Translations under genes and position numbers: made by a program
The notes under the pieces: generated by a model
What the model saw: the letters and a program-made list of their open reading frames with translations, nothing else
The model's database searches: none
What the model was told of the DNA's origin: nothing
Source: Halopseudomonas pelagia
GTDB lineage: Bacteria; Pseudomonadota; Gammaproteobacteria; Pseudomonadales; Pseudomonadaceae
Reading direction: 5' to 3'
DNA: 64,000 nt
Assembly: GCF_009497895.1 (NCBI RefSeq)
Contig: NZ_CP033116.1
Span: forward strand, 4,216,001-4,280,000
Part shown: positions 10,314 through 20,694 of the stretch, in pieces
How positions within the stretch are numbered: position 1 is the stretch's first letter
How the letters are laid out: the number at the start of each line of letters is the position of its first letter

Positions 10314-10473
10314 GACAGCAGCTCCAGACGGCAAGCTTGTTGAAGTGGCAAGCTGGCCGTGCGAATTGAGGAAGTTTAACCAATGCAAACAACAAGGCGC
10401 CCCTGTAGAGCGCCTGAAAACCAACAGATCAGCCACGGCAAACCGAGCCCCTGAGCCCGGCTTGCCTATACCT

Positions 10474-11658
10474 TCAGAAGAAAGCCTGAAGGCCGGTCTG
10501 CGCACGACCCAGAATCAGCGCATGCACATCGTGGGTACCTTCATAGGTGTTGACCACTTCCAGGTTGACCACGTGACGGATGACACCGTACTCGTCGGAA
10601 ATACCGTTACCGCCGAGCATGTCACGGGCAACGCGAGCGATATCCAGCGACTTGCCGCACGAGTTGCGCTTCATCATCGAGGTAATTTCCACCGCCGCAG
10701 TCCCTTCATCCTTCATGCGACCCAGACGCAGGCAGCCTTGCAACGCCATGGTGATTTCGGTCTGCATATCGGCCAGCTTCTTCTGAATCAGCTGCGTCTG
10801 CGCCAGTGGACGGCCAAACTGCTTGCGGTCCAGCGTGTACTGGCGAGCGGTGTGCCAGCAGAACTCTGCAGCCCCTAGAGCACCCCAGGAAATACCATAG
10901 CGTGCGGAGTTCAGGCAGGTGAACGGACCTTTAAGGCCGGTGACGTTCGGCAGCATGTTCTCTTCGGGCACAAACACATCTTCCATGACGATCTGGCCGG
11001 TAATGGAGGTACGCAAACCTACCTTGCCCTTGATCGCCGGAGCACTGAGACCTTTCCAGCCCTTCTCCAGAATAAAGCCGCGAATCACGCCGTCATCGGT
11101 CTTGGCCCAGACTACAAAAATGTCAGCAATAGGGCTGTTGGTAATCCACATTTTTGCGCCCTTGAGCGAATAACCACCGTCCACTGAACGTGCACGGGTA
11201 ATCATTGAGCCCGGATCGGAACCGTGATCAGGTTCGGTCAGACCGAAGCAACCGATGTGCTCGCCGCTGGCCAGCTTGGGCAGGTACTTCTGTTTCTGCT
11301 CTTCACTACCGAACTCATTGATCGGCACCATGACTAGCGAGGATTGCACGCTCATCATTGAACGGTAACCGGAATCGACGCGCTCTACTTCACGGGCGAT
11401 CAAGCCGTAGCAAACGTAATTCAGCCCGCTTCCGCCGTACTGCTCAGGAATAGTCGCACCCAGCAGACCCAGCTCACCCATTTCGCGGAAGATCGACGCG
11501 TCAGTGTTCTCGTGGCGAAACGATTCCAGCACCCGCGGCATCAGCTTGGCGTTGCAATACTGCGCCGCAGAATCACGCACCATGCGCTCTTCTTCAGTCA
11601 ACTGAGAATCAAGCAGCAGCGGATCAATCCAGTTAAAACTAGCTTTGGAATCGGCCAT
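10474..11658 (-). CDS. gcdH: Glutaryl-CoA dehydrogenase
   Basis: FAD-dependent acyl-CoA dehydrogenase that oxidises and decarboxylates glutaryl-CoA to crotonyl-CoA in lysine and glutarate degradation. The 394 residues show the family signatures: [14 protein letters not shown] (FAD/substrate loop), [34 protein letters not shown] and [17 protein letters not shown], whose glutamate is the catalytic base. The ATG at 11658 has GGAG upstream and begins [10 protein letters not shown]; the longer open frame adds residues unlike the family. The CoA-transferase follows 160 bases downstream and the LysR gene is divergent. Confidence 0.95.
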   Translation of the reverse strand: MADSKASFNWIDPLLLDSQLTEEERMVRDSAAQYCNAKLMPRVLESFRHENTDASIFREMGELGLLGATIPEQYGGSGLNYVCYGLIAREVERVDSGYRSMMSVQSSLVMVPINEFGSEEQKQKYLPKLASGEHIGCFGLTEPDHGSDPGSMITRARSVDGGYSLKGAKMWITNSPIADIFVVWAKTDDGVIRGFILEKGWKGLSAPAIKGKVGLRTSITGQIVMEDVFVPEENMLPNVTGLKGPFTCLNSARYGISWGALGAAEFCWHTARQYTLDRKQFGRPLAQTQLIQKKLADMQTEITMALQGCLRLGRMKDEGTAAVEITSMMKRNSCGKSLDIARVARDMLGGNGISDEYGVIRHVVNLEVVNTYEGTHDVHALILGRAQTGLQAFF

Positions 11659-11794
11659 GGGAACTCCGTAGTGATATATGAGGTAAGCATCGCGGGGATA
11701 CTCTTGAGTGGCAATAAGACTAGACCCCTTTACCCCACACGGCAAACGCGTTTTATTCAGCAACCTGTGCTATTTTGGAACTCCGTAAAACCTG

Positions 11795-11910
11795 CTACAA
11801 GCTACAAGAGCAAAGCTGCAAGCACCCCTGATTTGCGCCAAGCACAACCATATTGGCAATGCGCGAGCCAACTTGCCGCTTACAGCCTGAAGCTTGCCGC
11901 TGCTCCAAAG
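11795..11910. repeat. Dispersed AAGC-rich intergenic repeat, copy 1
   Basis: Between gcdH and gcdR, a stretch with GCTACAAGCTACAAG and GCAAAGCTGCAAGC on the left and TTGCCGCTTACAGCCTGAAG then CTTGCCGC on the right. The two sides are roughly inverted, so an imperfect long hairpin is possible. Related sequence occurs at 32926-33052 and 35876-35990. Confidence 0.55.
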
Positions 11911-11918
11911 GAGCCCCA

Positions 11919-12815
11919 ATGCGCCGCAAGATTCCCCCTACCCAGGCCCTGATCTGTTTCGAATCTTCGGCCCGGCATGAAAGCTTTACCAAAGCAGCAG
12001 AGGAACTCGCGCTGACGCAAAGCGCTGTCTGCCGACAAATAGCCAATCTGGAAGAATTTCTCGATGTACAGCTGTTCCGCCGCACCCGGCGCGGCGTGAA
12101 GCTGACCGAGGCGGGTGAAACCTACAGCCGCCGCATCAGCAGCCGATTGGACGCTGTAGAGCGCGACACCTTGTCGGTAATGGGTAACCAGGGCACGGCA
12201 ACGCTGGAACTCGCCGCGGTTCCTACCTTTAGTACCCAGTGGCTGCTACCGCGCCTCAAGGGCTTTCTTCACGCCCACCCCCATGTATCGATCAACCTGA
12301 CCAACCGCACTCGGCCCTTTCTGTTCGCTGACACCGAATTCGATGCCGCAATCTATTTCGGCGATGGTGACTGGTCTGGTACCGAGGCGCATTTTTTGAT
12401 GAAGGAGTCTCCGGTGCCGGTATGCAGCCCTGATCTGATTGCGCCGCATACCGCGCTAACCGCGCGACAGATCAGCCAGATGCCGTTGCTGCAACAGACT
12501 ACCCGCCCTTACGCCTGGCGCCAGTGGTTCGCCTCGCTAGATATGCGTGTTGCGCACGACCTGAATGGTACCCGGCTGGAGCTGTTCTCCATGCTCGCCA
12601 AGGCCGCCGTGCATGGCATGGGGGTGGCATTGATTCCACCTTTTCTGATTCGCGATGAACTGGAAAGCGGTCGCTTGGTCACCCCCTGCCCGCACAGCTT
12701 CGACAGCGATCATGCGTACCATCTGGTGATTCCAGAGCGCAAGGCGGAATCCGCTACCTTGCTGGCGTTCAAAGACTGGTTGGTGGAAGAGTCACGGGCG
12801 TACCGCGACTCCTGA
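11919..12815 (+). CDS. gcdR: LysR-family regulator, probably of glutarate catabolism
   Basis: A 298-residue LysR-type regulator. The N-terminal winged helix-turn-helix covers about residues 6-65 (FESSARHESFTKAAEELALTQSAVCRQI) and a periplasmic-binding-like effector domain follows. It resembles the GcvA-like subgroup. It is divergent from gcdH across 260 bases, the arrangement of gcdR in pseudomonads, where glutarate is the inducer; the effector here is inference. AAAGGAG upstream fixes ATG 11919, 22 codons inside the longest open frame. Confidence 0.85.
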   Translation: MRRKIPPTQALICFESSARHESFTKAAEELALTQSAVCRQIANLEEFLDVQLFRRTRRGVKLTEAGETYSRRISSRLDAVERDTLSVMGNQGTATLELAAVPTFSTQWLLPRLKGFLHAHPHVSINLTNRTRPFLFADTEFDAAIYFGDGDWSGTEAHFLMKESPVPVCSPDLIAPHTALTARQISQMPLLQQTTRPYAWRQWFASLDMRVAHDLNGTRLELFSMLAKAAVHGMGVALIPPFLIRDELESGRLVTPCPHSFDSDHAYHLVIPERKAESATLLAFKDWLVEESRAYRDS

Positions 12816-12874
12816 CCGGCGCTAATCAGAATTCGGGACTATTCCCTTTCCGCGCAGTCCAGCGCGTCATAAAC

Positions 12875-12900
12875 AAAAACGGCGAGCCAAGGCTCGCCGT
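12875..12900 (-). terminator. Intrinsic terminator after yceI
   Basis: The stem ACGGCGAGCC / GGCTCGCCGT has a two-base loop and is followed by TTTTTG on the minus strand, 20 bases past the yceI stop. It may also serve the convergent gcdR. Confidence 0.85.
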
Positions 12901-12920
12901 TCGTATGCCGCCAGGGAGGT

Positions 12921-13496
12921 TTACTGACGGATGCCTTCTACGGTCAGAATCAATTCCACTTCCTGCGAGGCCGGACCCAGGTCCATCGGGATATCGAAAT
13001 CCTTCAGACGCAGAGTGGTATTACCCTCGAAACCGGCGCGATAGTTGCCCCATGGGTCGTCACCCTCGCCCAGGAACTTGGACTCGAGCACCACTGGCTT
13101 GGTCACGCCATTCAGGGTCAGATCGCCGGTGATATTGGCGGTGTCATCACCAGTCATTTCCACGGCGGTGGATTTGAAGGTGGCTTGCGGATGCTTGTCG
13201 ACGTTGAGGAAATCATCGCTGCGCAAATGCTTGTCACGCTCGGCGTGATTGGAATCCACGCTGGTAGTATTGATGGTGACATTCACTTCACTGGCTTCGG
13301 GCTTGTCCGCGTCCCAGCTGAAGGTACCGTCAAAATCGTTGAAGCGACCATATAACCAGCTGTAGCCCAGATGGCTGATTTTGAAGTTGATGGAAGCGTG
13401 CTGGCCTTCCTTGTCGATCACGTAGTCAGCGGCCTGCAAACTGCCACTTAACGCCATCAAGCCGCCCAGCGCGATGCCGACGAATGTTTTTTTCAT
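12921..13496 (-). CDS. yceI: YceI-family periplasmic lipid-binding-like protein
   Basis: A 191-residue secreted lipocalin-like protein; the family binds polyisoprenoid or other hydrophobic molecules, role unclear. The signal peptide [12 protein letters not shown]...GSLQA is followed by [28 protein letters not shown] and later [12 protein letters not shown], both family hallmarks. Start at ATG 13496 with GAGGAG upstream. It sits one base after the cytochrome b561 gene, a common pairing that hints at a redox or isoprenoid-quinone role (inference). Confidence 0.93.
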   Translation of the reverse strand: MKKTFVGIALGGLMALSGSLQAADYVIDKEGQHASINFKISHLGYSWLYGRFNDFDGTFSWDADKPEASEVNVTINTTSVDSNHAERDKHLRSDDFLNVDKHPQATFKSTAVEMTGDDTANITGDLTLNGVTKPVVLESKFLGEGDDPWGNYRAGFEGNTTLRLKDFDIPMDLGPASQEVELILTVEGIRQ

Positions 13497-13497
13497 A

Positions 13498-14067
13498 TCA
13501 ATGCTCCTCAGGTGAATGCTGACGCAAGCCAAGCATGCGTCGCAAAGTATTGTCGCGGTCGATAAAGTGATGCTTTAAGGCACCCAGCGCATGCAGGCCT
13601 GCTAACACCAATACGCTAATGGCCAGCCAGTAATGCACCAGACCGGCGCGGTCCGCCTGTTCAGGCAGACCGGTGATCAGTGCGGGCAGGGTAAACCAGC
13701 CAAAAACGTCGATGCCCTGCCCTTTTGCGGTAGAGATAAGACAGCCGCTGAGCACGATCACAATCAGTAACAGGTATAGCAGTCCATGAACCAGACTGGC
13801 GAGCCGTAGCTCCCAGACCTTGTGGCCGGGAATATGCGCAGGCCTGGGATTTACCCAACGCCACAGCAACCGCAAGACGATCAATCCCGCCAGCGAAACG
13901 CCGATACTCTTGTGCCAGAACGGCGCGCTGCGGTAATAGGGGCTGTAATAGGTGAGATCGGTCATCCACAGACCGAGGATAGCCAGGCCAACGACGGTGA
14001 CGGCTACTAGCCAATGGAGGGCGATAGCGGCAGAGCCGTAAGTACGCAAGGTGTTTCTGATCTGCAT
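13498..14067 (-). CDS. Cytochrome b561 family di-heme membrane protein
   Basis: A membrane protein of about 189 residues with four predicted helices. Histidines placed as heme ligands: ALHWL in helix 1, FWHKSIGV before helix 2, [10 protein letters not shown] in helix 3 and [10 protein letters not shown] in helix 4. The family moves electrons between quinol and periplasmic acceptors such as superoxide or YceI-linked partners. ATG 14067 is preferred; the open frame starts at a TTG seven codons upstream. It is in an operon with yceI. Confidence 0.9.
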   Translation of the reverse strand: MQIRNTLRTYGSAAIALHWLVAVTVVGLAILGLWMTDLTYYSPYYRSAPFWHKSIGVSLAGLIVLRLLWRWVNPRPAHIPGHKVWELRLASLVHGLLYLLLIVIVLSGCLISTAKGQGIDVFGWFTLPALITGLPEQADRAGLVHYWLAISVLVLAGLHALGALKHHFIDRDNTLRRMLGLRQHSPEEH

Positions 14068-14178
14068 GACGTCGGTCCGATGTGTCAATGAGGGCGATTC
14101 TCACATCGAATCAGCCAAACAAAAAGCGCAATATTTGGTTCTGAATTATCCAGTAAACAGATAGCTTATCGAAGGCAC

Positions 14179-14205
14179 AAAAAAATGGCCCCTGAATCGG
14201 GGCCA
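14179..14205 (-). terminator. Intrinsic terminator of the trp operon
   Basis: The stem TGGCCCC / GGGGCCA with a six-base loop is followed by a run of T on the minus strand, 26 bases past the trpC stop. Confidence 0.9.
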
Positions 14206-14230
14206 ATATCGAGTATCAGCTTAGTGGCAC

Positions 14231-15025
14231 TCAGGCGAACAGCCTTTTAAGTTCAGCACCAGGATCAGTGGCCCGCATAAAGGCTTCACCGACCAAAAAT
14301 CCGTATACATCGTGAGCCAGCATCAGGTCCACATCAGCGCGCGAGAGCAGCCCGCTTTCCGTAATCAGCATTCGATCACCCGGCACTCGGGGCAGCAGAT
14401 CCAGGGTGGTTTCCAGCGTGACGTCAAAGGTATGCAGATTGCGATTGTTGATGCCGATCAGTGGGGTATCCAGGCGCAGCGCACGCTGCAGCTCATCGCC
14501 GTCGTGCACTTCGACCAGTACGTCCAACTTCAGACGCTGCGCTTCGGCGGCCAGCTCGGCCATCAGCCCGTCATCCAGTGCCGAGACAATCAGCAGAATG
14601 CAGTCAGCGCCCATCGCTCTGGCTTCCAGGACCTGATACGGATCAATCAGGAAGTCCTTGCGGATCACCGGCAGGCTGCAGGCTGCCCGCGCGGCGCGTA
14701 GATAGTCGTCATGGCCCTGAAAGAAGTCCACATCGGTCAACACAGACAAACAGGTAGCGCCCCCCAACTCGTAGCTGCGAGCAATCTCCGCTGGATCGAA
14801 ATCTTCCCGCAGCACGCCCTTGCTCGGCGAAGCTTTCTTGATCTCGGCAATCACCCCGGGCTTGCGCGCATCAGCACAACGCTGCAGCGCCGCAGCAAAA
14901 CCGCGCGGTGGTTCAGCGGCAGCGGCCAGGCTTTCGAGTTCCTGCACGCTGACGCGAGGGCGGCGCTCAGCCACTTCCTCATGCTTGCGGGCAATGATGT
15001 TCTGCAGAATGGTTGGAACGCTCAT
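14231..15025 (-). CDS. trpC: Indole-3-glycerol phosphate synthase
   Basis: Cyclises CdRP (carboxyphenylamino-deoxyribulose phosphate) to indole-3-glycerol phosphate, the fourth step of tryptophan synthesis. The 264-residue TIM barrel has the family motifs [47 protein letters not shown] and ESGL. Its ATG overlaps the trpD stop as ATGA. It is the last gene of trpEGDC and is followed by a terminator. Confidence 0.97.
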   Translation of the reverse strand: MSVPTILQNIIARKHEEVAERRPRVSVQELESLAAAAEPPRGFAAALQRCADARKPGVIAEIKKASPSKGVLREDFDPAEIARSYELGGATCLSVLTDVDFFQGHDDYLRAARAACSLPVIRKDFLIDPYQVLEARAMGADCILLIVSALDDGLMAELAAEAQRLKLDVLVEVHDGDELQRALRLDTPLIGINNRNLHTFDVTLETTLDLLPRVPGDRMLITESGLLSRADVDLMLAHDVYGFLVGEAFMRATDPGAELKRLFA

Positions 15026-16068
15026 TGGGCGGATTCCTCACGAAATACGTCGGTAAAGGCGATCAGCTCATTGAGCTTTTCCCGCGCCAGCCCGGAATGC
15101 AGGGCGTCGGAGGCCAGTTGCACCCCTTCAAGAAAAGTGGCGGCCTGATCGCTGGCATAAAGCGCCGCGCCAGCGTTGAGGATGATCATGTCGGCGGCTT
15201 TCTCACCCGCTTCGGTCTTGCGTTTGCCCAGCGCGTCATTGATCAGTGCCAGGGATTCGGCTGCGTCGTTCACGCTCAGGCCAATCAGGCTGCGGCTGGG
15301 AATACCCAGCTCTTCAGGGCTGACATCATACTCGCGCACTTCGCCGTTTTTTAACTCAGCCACATGGGTCGGCGCCGCCAGACTGACTTCATCCAGACCA
15401 TCGCGGGCGCTAACCACCAGCACATGCTCACTGCCCAGGCGCTTGAGCACCTCGGCCATGGGCCGGCACAGTTTATCGGTAAACACTCCAATGACCTGAT
15501 GCTTGACCCCGGCCGGATTGGTCATCGGCCCGAGCATATTGAACAGGGTGCGCAGACCCAGCTCCTTGCGCGGGCCTACCGCGTGCTTCATTGCACTGTG
15601 ATGCGCCGGTGCAAACATGAAGCCGACACCGACCGCCTCGACACAGCGCCCGACCTGCTCCGGCGTCAGCGCCAGATTCACACCCGCCGCTTCAAGCAGA
15701 TCAGCGCTGCCGCTCTTGCCGGACACCGCGCGGTTGCCATGCTTGGCCACCTTGCCACCCGCTGCCGCAACGACCAGCGCCGCCGCCGTGGAGACGTTGA
15801 AAATGTTCGCGCCATCGCCACCCGTACCGCAAGTATCCACCACCCGCTCGCCGCTGACCTTGACGCCAGAAGCCAGCTCGCGCATGACCATGGCCGCGCC
15901 GGTGATTTCATCGATGCTTTCACCCTTCATGCGCAGGCCGACCAGAAAAGCACCAATCTGCGCGTCGGTGCACTGCCCGGTCATGATGTCGCGCATCACC
16001 GCGCGCATTTCTTCGGTACTCAGATCAATCTGCTCGACGACGCGCGCCAGTGCTGTCTTGATATCCAT
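15022..16068 (-). CDS. trpD: Anthranilate phosphoribosyltransferase
   Basis: Joins anthranilate and PRPP to give phosphoribosylanthranilate. The 348 residues include the PRPP-binding [18 protein letters not shown], the [19 protein letters not shown] segment and GPMTNPA, all characteristic. It starts 17 bases after trpG and overlaps trpC by four bases. Confidence 0.97.
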   Translation of the reverse strand: MDIKTALARVVEQIDLSTEEMRAVMRDIMTGQCTDAQIGAFLVGLRMKGESIDEITGAAMVMRELASGVKVSGERVVDTCGTGGDGANIFNVSTAAALVVAAAGGKVAKHGNRAVSGKSGSADLLEAAGVNLALTPEQVGRCVEAVGVGFMFAPAHHSAMKHAVGPRKELGLRTLFNMLGPMTNPAGVKHQVIGVFTDKLCRPMAEVLKRLGSEHVLVVSARDGLDEVSLAAPTHVAELKNGEVREYDVSPEELGIPSRSLIGLSVNDAAESLALINDALGKRKTEAGEKAADMIILNAGAALYASDQAATFLEGVQLASDALHSGLAREKLNELIAFTDVFREESAQ

Positions 16069-16085
16069 GCTCGCTCCTAGTCCGC

Positions 16086-16682
16086 TCAGCCGCGCAGGCC
16101 GCCCTGTTGCTTGAGGAAGTTGTCCAGCAGCTCGTGGCCCTGGTCAGTGAGAATCGACTCGGGGTGGAACTGCACACCTTCGATCATGTACTCACGATGA
16201 CGCAGCCCCATGATCTCATCCACCGAGCCGTCGTCGAGCTGGGTCCAGGCAGTCATCTCAAGGCAATCCGGCAGGGGCTCGCGGCGTACCACCAGCGAAT
16301 GGTAACGGGTCACCGTCAACGGGTTGTTCAAACCGGCAAACACGCCCTGATTTTCATGAAATACCGGACTGACCTTCCCGTGCATGACCTGCCGGGCGCG
16401 AATGACTTCGCCGCCAAAGGCCTGACCGATTGCCTGATGGCCCAGGCAAATACCCAGAATCGGCAGTTTCCCCGCGAAATGCCGCAGCACCGCAACTGAT
16501 ACGCCCGCCTCGTTGGGTGTACAAGGGCCGGGAGAAATCACAATGCGCTCAGGTTGCAGCGCTTCGATCTCGGCAACGCTCAGCTCATCGTTGCGGATGA
16601 CCTTGACCTCAGAACCCAGCTCGCCCAGGTACTGCACCACGTTGTAGGTGAAGGAGTCATAATTGTCGATCATCAATAACAT
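16086..16682 (-). CDS. trpG: Anthranilate synthase glutamine amidotransferase subunit
   Basis: Class I glutaminase subunit that supplies ammonia to TrpE; the same protein often also serves PabB in folate synthesis. The 198 residues begin [19 protein letters not shown], with the oxyanion [11 protein letters not shown], the nucleophile in [11 protein letters not shown] (Cys79) and the His-Glu pair in [10 protein letters not shown]. It starts ten bases after the trpE stop. Confidence 0.97.
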   Translation of the reverse strand: MLLMIDNYDSFTYNVVQYLGELGSEVKVIRNDELSVAEIEALQPERIVISPGPCTPNEAGVSVAVLRHFAGKLPILGICLGHQAIGQAFGGEVIRARQVMHGKVSPVFHENQGVFAGLNNPLTVTRYHSLVVRREPLPDCLEMTAWTQLDDGSVDEIMGLRHREYMIEGVQFHPESILTDQGHELLDNFLKQQGGLRG

Positions 16683-16692
16683 GTCTTATCCC

Positions 16693-18171
16693 TCACTCGA
16701 CTGACTGTTCGGCCAGGGCCACGGCCCGGAACATCGCACGACGTTTATTGATGGTCTCTTCCCACTCCAGCGCCGGCACCGAGTCGGCGACGATACCGCC
16801 ACCGGCCTGCACGTGCAGCTCGCCGTTCTTGATCACTGCGGTACGGATTGCAATCGCGGTATCCATATTGCCGTTCCACGCCCAGTAACCTACTGCGCCG
16901 CCGTAGACGCCACGTTTGACCGGCTCCAGCTCATCGATGATTTCCATCGCACGGATCTTTGGCGCCCCGGACAGGGTCCCGGCTGGCAGGATCGCACGCA
17001 GGGCATCCATTGCATTCAGGTGCCCGAGCAACTGGCCCTTCACGTTGGAGACGATGTGCATGACGTTGGAATAGCGCTCGATAACCATTTTTTCGGTGAC
17101 CTGCACCTTGCCAGTCTGCGCTACGCGGCCCACGTCATTGCGGCCCAGGTCGATCAGCATCAGATGCTCGGCAATTTCCTTGGCGTCGGAGAGCAGGTCC
17201 ACTTCCAGGGCGTGATCTGCTTCTTCGGTAGCGCCGCGTGGCCGAGTGCCGGCAATCGGGCGCACGGTAACTTCGCCGTCTTCCACGCGCACCAGCACCT
17301 CGGGCGAGCTGCCGACCACATGGAAATCGCCAAAGTTGAAAAAGTACATATAAGGAGTCGGGTTCTGGCTGCGTAATGCGCGGTACAGATCAATCGGTTC
17401 GGCCTTGAAATCGATACTCATACGCTGAGAGGGCACCACCTGCATGCAGTCGCCGGCAAGAATGTATTCCTTGACGGTATCCACTGCGCGCTCGTAATCC
17501 TCGCGGGTGAAACTGGCGCGGTAATCCAGCTCGCGATCCGGTGGATTATCCAGCGATAGCGGTTTGCGCTGGGCCAGCGGCTGGCGCAGCTTGTCGAGTA
17601 TCTGAGCAAGGCGCGCGTTGGCGCTATCGAAGGCATTGGCGTCTGCTGGATCGGCCAGCACGATGGCGTGCAGCTTGCCCGCCAGATTGTCGAATACAAC
17701 TACTTCGTCCGACACCATCAGCAGGATGTCCGGATTACCCAGCGGATCGGGGTTCGGACAATGCGCCAGACGTGGCTCGACGTAACGCACGCAGTCGTAA
17801 CCAAAATACCCGACCAGACCGCCGTTGAAACGCGGCAGACCGGGAATGCTCGGGACGCGGTAGCGGTCCTTGAATTCTTCGACAAAGGCCAGCGGGTCGG
17901 CACACTCATGCTGCTCGGTTTCAATGCCATCGACCAGTACATGCACGCTATGGCCATAGACGCGCAACACCGTACGGGCGGGCAAGCCAAGGATCGAGTA
18001 ACGGCCCCACTTCTCGCCGCCCTGGACCGACTCCAGCAGGTAGGAATAGGGCGCATCGGCCAGTTTCAGGTAGGTCGATAGCGGCGTATCCAGATCGGCC
18101 AGCACTTCGCGTACCACGGGTACACGATTAAAGTCCTGGGCAGCCAGGCTTAGAAATTCTTCTCGGGTCAT
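16693..18171 (-). CDS. trpE: Anthranilate synthase component I
   Basis: Makes anthranilate from chorismate and ammonia, the first committed step of tryptophan synthesis. The 492 residues carry the tryptophan-binding LLES motif ([17 protein letters not shown]), so feedback inhibition is expected, and the chorismate-binding core with [16 protein letters not shown] (here [12 protein letters not shown]), [12 protein letters not shown] and [14 protein letters not shown] 18171 with GAGG upstream matches the family start [10 protein letters not shown]. Two earlier in-frame starts (18183, 18201) lack good sites. It is preceded by a leader peptide and hairpin, and is contiguous with trpGDC, unlike P. 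aeruginosa, where the pyocin locus separates trpE from trpG. Confidence 0.96.
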   Translation of the reverse strand: MTREEFLSLAAQDFNRVPVVREVLADLDTPLSTYLKLADAPYSYLLESVQGGEKWGRYSILGLPARTVLRVYGHSVHVLVDGIETEQHECADPLAFVEEFKDRYRVPSIPGLPRFNGGLVGYFGYDCVRYVEPRLAHCPNPDPLGNPDILLMVSDEVVVFDNLAGKLHAIVLADPADANAFDSANARLAQILDKLRQPLAQRKPLSLDNPPDRELDYRASFTREDYERAVDTVKEYILAGDCMQVVPSQRMSIDFKAEPIDLYRALRSQNPTPYMYFFNFGDFHVVGSSPEVLVRVEDGEVTVRPIAGTRPRGATEEADHALEVDLLSDAKEIAEHLMLIDLGRNDVGRVAQTGKVQVTEKMVIERYSNVMHIVSNVKGQLLGHLNAMDALRAILPAGTLSGAPKIRAMEIIDELEPVKRGVYGGAVGYWAWNGNMDTAIAIRTAVIKNGELHVQAGGGIVADSVPALEWEETINKRRAMFRAVALAEQSVE

Positions 18172-18214
18172 GATCAGCCTCATGGGGCGGGAAATTGTCA
18201 CACAAACACAGGAG

Positions 18215-18233
18215 GCCCGCGCTAAACGCGGGC
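18215..18233 (-). promoter_or_regulatory. Attenuator-like hairpin upstream of trpE
   Basis: On the minus strand GCCCGCG TTTAG CGCGGGC forms a perfect seven-base stem nine bases after the trpL stop and about 43 bases before trpE. The tract after it is T-rich but not a clean U run (CTCCTGTGTTTGTGTG), so termination may be weak. The sequence GCCCGC also occurs inside trpL just before its Trp codons and could pair with the 3' arm as an alternative. Confidence 0.6.
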
Positions 18234-18241
18234 AGGCAGGA

Positions 18242-18286
18242 TCAGGTGCGCCAACGCCAGCGGGCGAGGGCCTTGATCACTCTCAT
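18242..18286 (-). CDS. trpL: trp operon leader peptide
   Basis: A 14-codon frame between gph and trpE encodes [14 protein letters not shown], with two Trp codons (18257-18259 and 18251-18253) just before the stop. It closely resembles the E. coli leader [14 protein letters not shown]. It ends nine bases before a GC-rich hairpin, the layout expected for ribosome-mediated attenuation, which I recall being reported for trpE in P. putida. A GTG eight codons upstream is an in-frame alternative start. No strong ribosome binding site is seen, so translation is inferred. The frame is too short for ordinary gene calling. Confidence 0.75.
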   Translation of the reverse strand: MRVIKALARWRWRT

Positions 18287-18349
18287 CAGTTTGCGGTTGC
18301 TGACAAACACGGCTGATCCGTCTTGGTAAGGTGTGGGAACACCGAAAGG

Positions 18350-19024
18350 TTATATGAGCACGTCGAGTGAATCAACCAGCAAATCCGGGTTTTCCAGGCT
18401 GACCGGGCGGCCATGGTTATAGCCATAACTGACCGCCACCACTTTTACTCCAGCCGCCTGACCGGCGAGTACGTCATTGCGCGAATCACCCACAAACAGG
18501 GTGTCCGCCACGCCAACGCCTGCCTGCTGCATTATCCAGTGCAGGGCCGCCGGGTCGGGCTTCTGCACCGGCAGCGTATCGCCACCGACCAGCCAGCGAA
18601 AATAACCAAGCAGGCCCTTCTCCTCAAGGAGCGGCGCGACAAAGCGCTCGGGCTTGTTGGTTGCTACCGCCATCAATACGCCGTGTTGCTGCAAAGCATT
18701 GAGAAAAGCAGTCACACCGGGATAGAGGGTGGTGAGTTCGTGTCCGCCGGAATAGGCCTGCAGAAAGGCTTGATGCGCAAGCTCAGCTTCTTTTTCATCG
18801 ACGCTGGCGTGATCGATGGAGCCGGCCAGCGCACGCCGAACCAGCACCATCGAACCATTGCCCACCCAGTCGCGTACCCGCTCAACACCTGCGGACGGGC
18901 GCCCCAGTCCCAACAACATGCTATCAATGGCGGCAGACAGATCGGGCACCGAATCCAGCAAGGTACCGTCCAGATCAAAAATCACCAGCTTCGGCAGTTG
19001 CCCGCCAAACAGGCGCTCAAGCAT
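18350..19024 (-). CDS. gph: Phosphoglycolate phosphatase (HAD family)
   Basis: Dephosphorylates 2-phosphoglycolate formed during repair of oxidised DNA ends. The 224-residue HAD hydrolase has motif I DLDGTLLDS near residue 17, motif II in AVATNKPERF, and motif III/IV in KPDP and VGDSRNDVLAGQAAG. The ATG at 19024 overlaps the rpe stop as TGATG. The rpe-gph pairing upstream of trpE is usual in pseudomonads. Confidence 0.94.
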   Translation of the reverse strand: MLERLFGGQLPKLVIFDLDGTLLDSVPDLSAAIDSMLLGLGRPSAGVERVRDWVGNGSMVLVRRALAGSIDHASVDEKEAELAHQAFLQAYSGGHELTTLYPGVTAFLNALQQHGVLMAVATNKPERFVAPLLEEKGLLGYFRWLVGGDTLPVQKPDPAALHWIMQQAGVGVADTLFVGDSRNDVLAGQAAGVKVVAVSYGYNHGRPVSLENPDLLVDSLDVLI

Positions 19025-19698
19025 CAACGTGCGACCTGGGCCAGCTCGGCGCGCATGCGGTCAATCACCGCCTTGTAATCGGGCTTGTTGAAGATCGCCG
19101 AGCCAGCGACAAAGGTGTCGGCTCCCGCTTCGGCGATCTGCCGAATATTATGCTCGCTGACGCCGCCGTCGACTTCCAGGCGAATATCGCGGCCACTGGC
19201 ATCGATCAGCGCCCGCGCTTCACGTAGTTTATCCAGCGTGCCGGGGATGAATTTCTGCCCGCCAAAGCCTGGGTTAACGCTCATCAGCAGCACCATGTCG
19301 ACCTTGTCCATCACGTACTTGAGGCTGTCCAGCGAGGTGGCCGGATTGAACACCAGACCGGCTTTGGCACCACCTTCACGAATCAGCTGCAGCGACCGGT
19401 CGATATGCTCACTGGCCTCCGGATGAAAGGTAATAAAGGAAGCACCCGCTTCGAGGAAATCACCGATGATGCGGTCAACCGGCTTGACCATCAAATGCAC
19501 ATCAATCGGCGCGGTAATGCCGTATTTGCGCAATGCGCTGCAGACCATCGGGCCAATTGTCAGGTTAGGTACGTAATGGTTGTCCATCACGTCAAAGTGG
19601 ACAATATCGGCACCGGCCGCGAGCACCTTGTCGACCTCTTCCCCGAGGCGGGCAAAGTCGGCGGACAATATCGAAGGGGCAATCGCATAATCAGGCAT
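19024..19698 (-). CDS. rpe: Ribulose-phosphate 3-epimerase
   Basis: Interconverts ribulose-5-phosphate and xylulose-5-phosphate in the pentose phosphate pathway. The 224-residue TIM barrel shows [15 protein letters not shown], the metal and catalytic residues in [17 protein letters not shown] and DVHLMV, and [22 protein letters not shown] 19698 with GAGG upstream is chosen; the frame extends 11 codons further without support. Confidence 0.97.
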   Translation of the reverse strand: MPDYAIAPSILSADFARLGEEVDKVLAAGADIVHFDVMDNHYVPNLTIGPMVCSALRKYGITAPIDVHLMVKPVDRIIGDFLEAGASFITFHPEASEHIDRSLQLIREGGAKAGLVFNPATSLDSLKYVMDKVDMVLLMSVNPGFGGQKFIPGTLDKLREARALIDASGRDIRLEVDGGVSEHNIRQIAEAGADTFVAGSAIFNKPDYKAVIDRMRAELAQVAR

Positions 19699-19797
19699 GA
19701 CGGACCTCGGCAGTGAATTCGGAACGGCCATAGTCTACCCCAAGCAGCTCCGCGCCGCCCTGTTATACTCGGAGGAAATGCCCAGGGACGCCAGCTT

Positions 19798-20694
19798 ATG
19801 CAACATTCATCATATCTGTTATGTGTGTCGGCGAAGAGGCTTTGGGTTGGTCTGGTGCTGACGCTCGCCATGGCGTCAATGGCGGGCGCTCAAGAATCCG
19901 ATACCGAACCTGCGGCCGCCAGCGGCACCGCCACAACGGACACCGCAAGCGCACCCAGCCGCAGCAAGGTACAGGAACAAAGTCTGGAAAGACTGCTACC
20001 TGCTACTCAACAGCGGCGCCTGGATATCGACGACCAAGCTTTTCTGGGGCTGTTTCTTCCTGCTGCGCAGCCCAAAGCCCTGGGCAGTATTATTCTTATC
20101 GCAGGACAGGATGAGCACGCCGACTGGCCGGTGCTGATAGGCCCAGCACGGCGCCAGCTAAGTGCAGAGGGCTGGCACACGTTGGCCATCAGTTTGCCTG
20201 AGCGCGGCTACGCCGCACCCGGCCTGGGCGATGAGCAGAGCACGAGCCCTGAGTTGCAGTATCGGACCCAGGTATTGGCGCGGATTCAGGCGGCAAGACA
20301 AGTACTAGAGGCCGAAGGCGGAGCGGACAAGGATCTGCCCATCGTACTGCTGGGTCGGGGCGAAGGTGCGCTCTGGGCACTGATCGCTGCGGCGGAGACA
20401 GGCAGCCCGCCGACGGCCGCACTGATATTGCAGGATCTGCCGGTAACCGCCGAGGGCGAAACAACCAGCACGCTGCTGCTAGAGCAGTGGGCTGGGCCCA
20501 CCTACGACATCCTAATCTCTCCCGCCGAACACGCTGAAGCGCGCAAACTGCAAGCCAGGCGCCTGGCTCATAACCGCTACCAGCAACTTATCTGGCCGCA
20601 AAGCGGGCACTCTGAGCTGAAACAGCAGATGCTCATCAAGCGCCTTGGTGGCTGGCTGAAACGTGCGCTTAGCGAAACCCCCGGTAACGCTTGA
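19798..20694 (+). CDS. Secreted DUF3530-like alpha/beta-hydrolase-fold protein
   Basis: A 298-residue protein with an N-terminal signal segment (GLVLTLAMASMAGAQ), a low-complexity Ala/Thr/Ser linker, and a domain like DUF3530 (GSIILIAGQDEHADWPVLIGPARRQL, GWHTLAISLPERG, ivllGrGeGALWAL). The GRGEG segment sits where an alpha/beta hydrolase would have its nucleophile elbow but lacks serine or cysteine, so it may not be catalytic. Function unknown. Its last 26 bases overlap the 3' end of the convergent djlA. Confidence 0.75.
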   Translation: MQHSSYLLCVSAKRLWVGLVLTLAMASMAGAQESDTEPAAASGTATTDTASAPSRSKVQEQSLERLLPATQQRRLDIDDQAFLGLFLPAAQPKALGSIILIAGQDEHADWPVLIGPARRQLSAEGWHTLAISLPERGYAAPGLGDEQSTSPELQYRTQVLARIQAARQVLEAEGGADKDLPIVLLGRGEGALWALIAAAETGSPPTAALILQDLPVTAEGETTSTLLLEQWAGPTYDILISPAEHAEARKLQARRLAHNRYQQLIWPQSGHSELKQQMLIKRLGGWLKRALSETPGNA

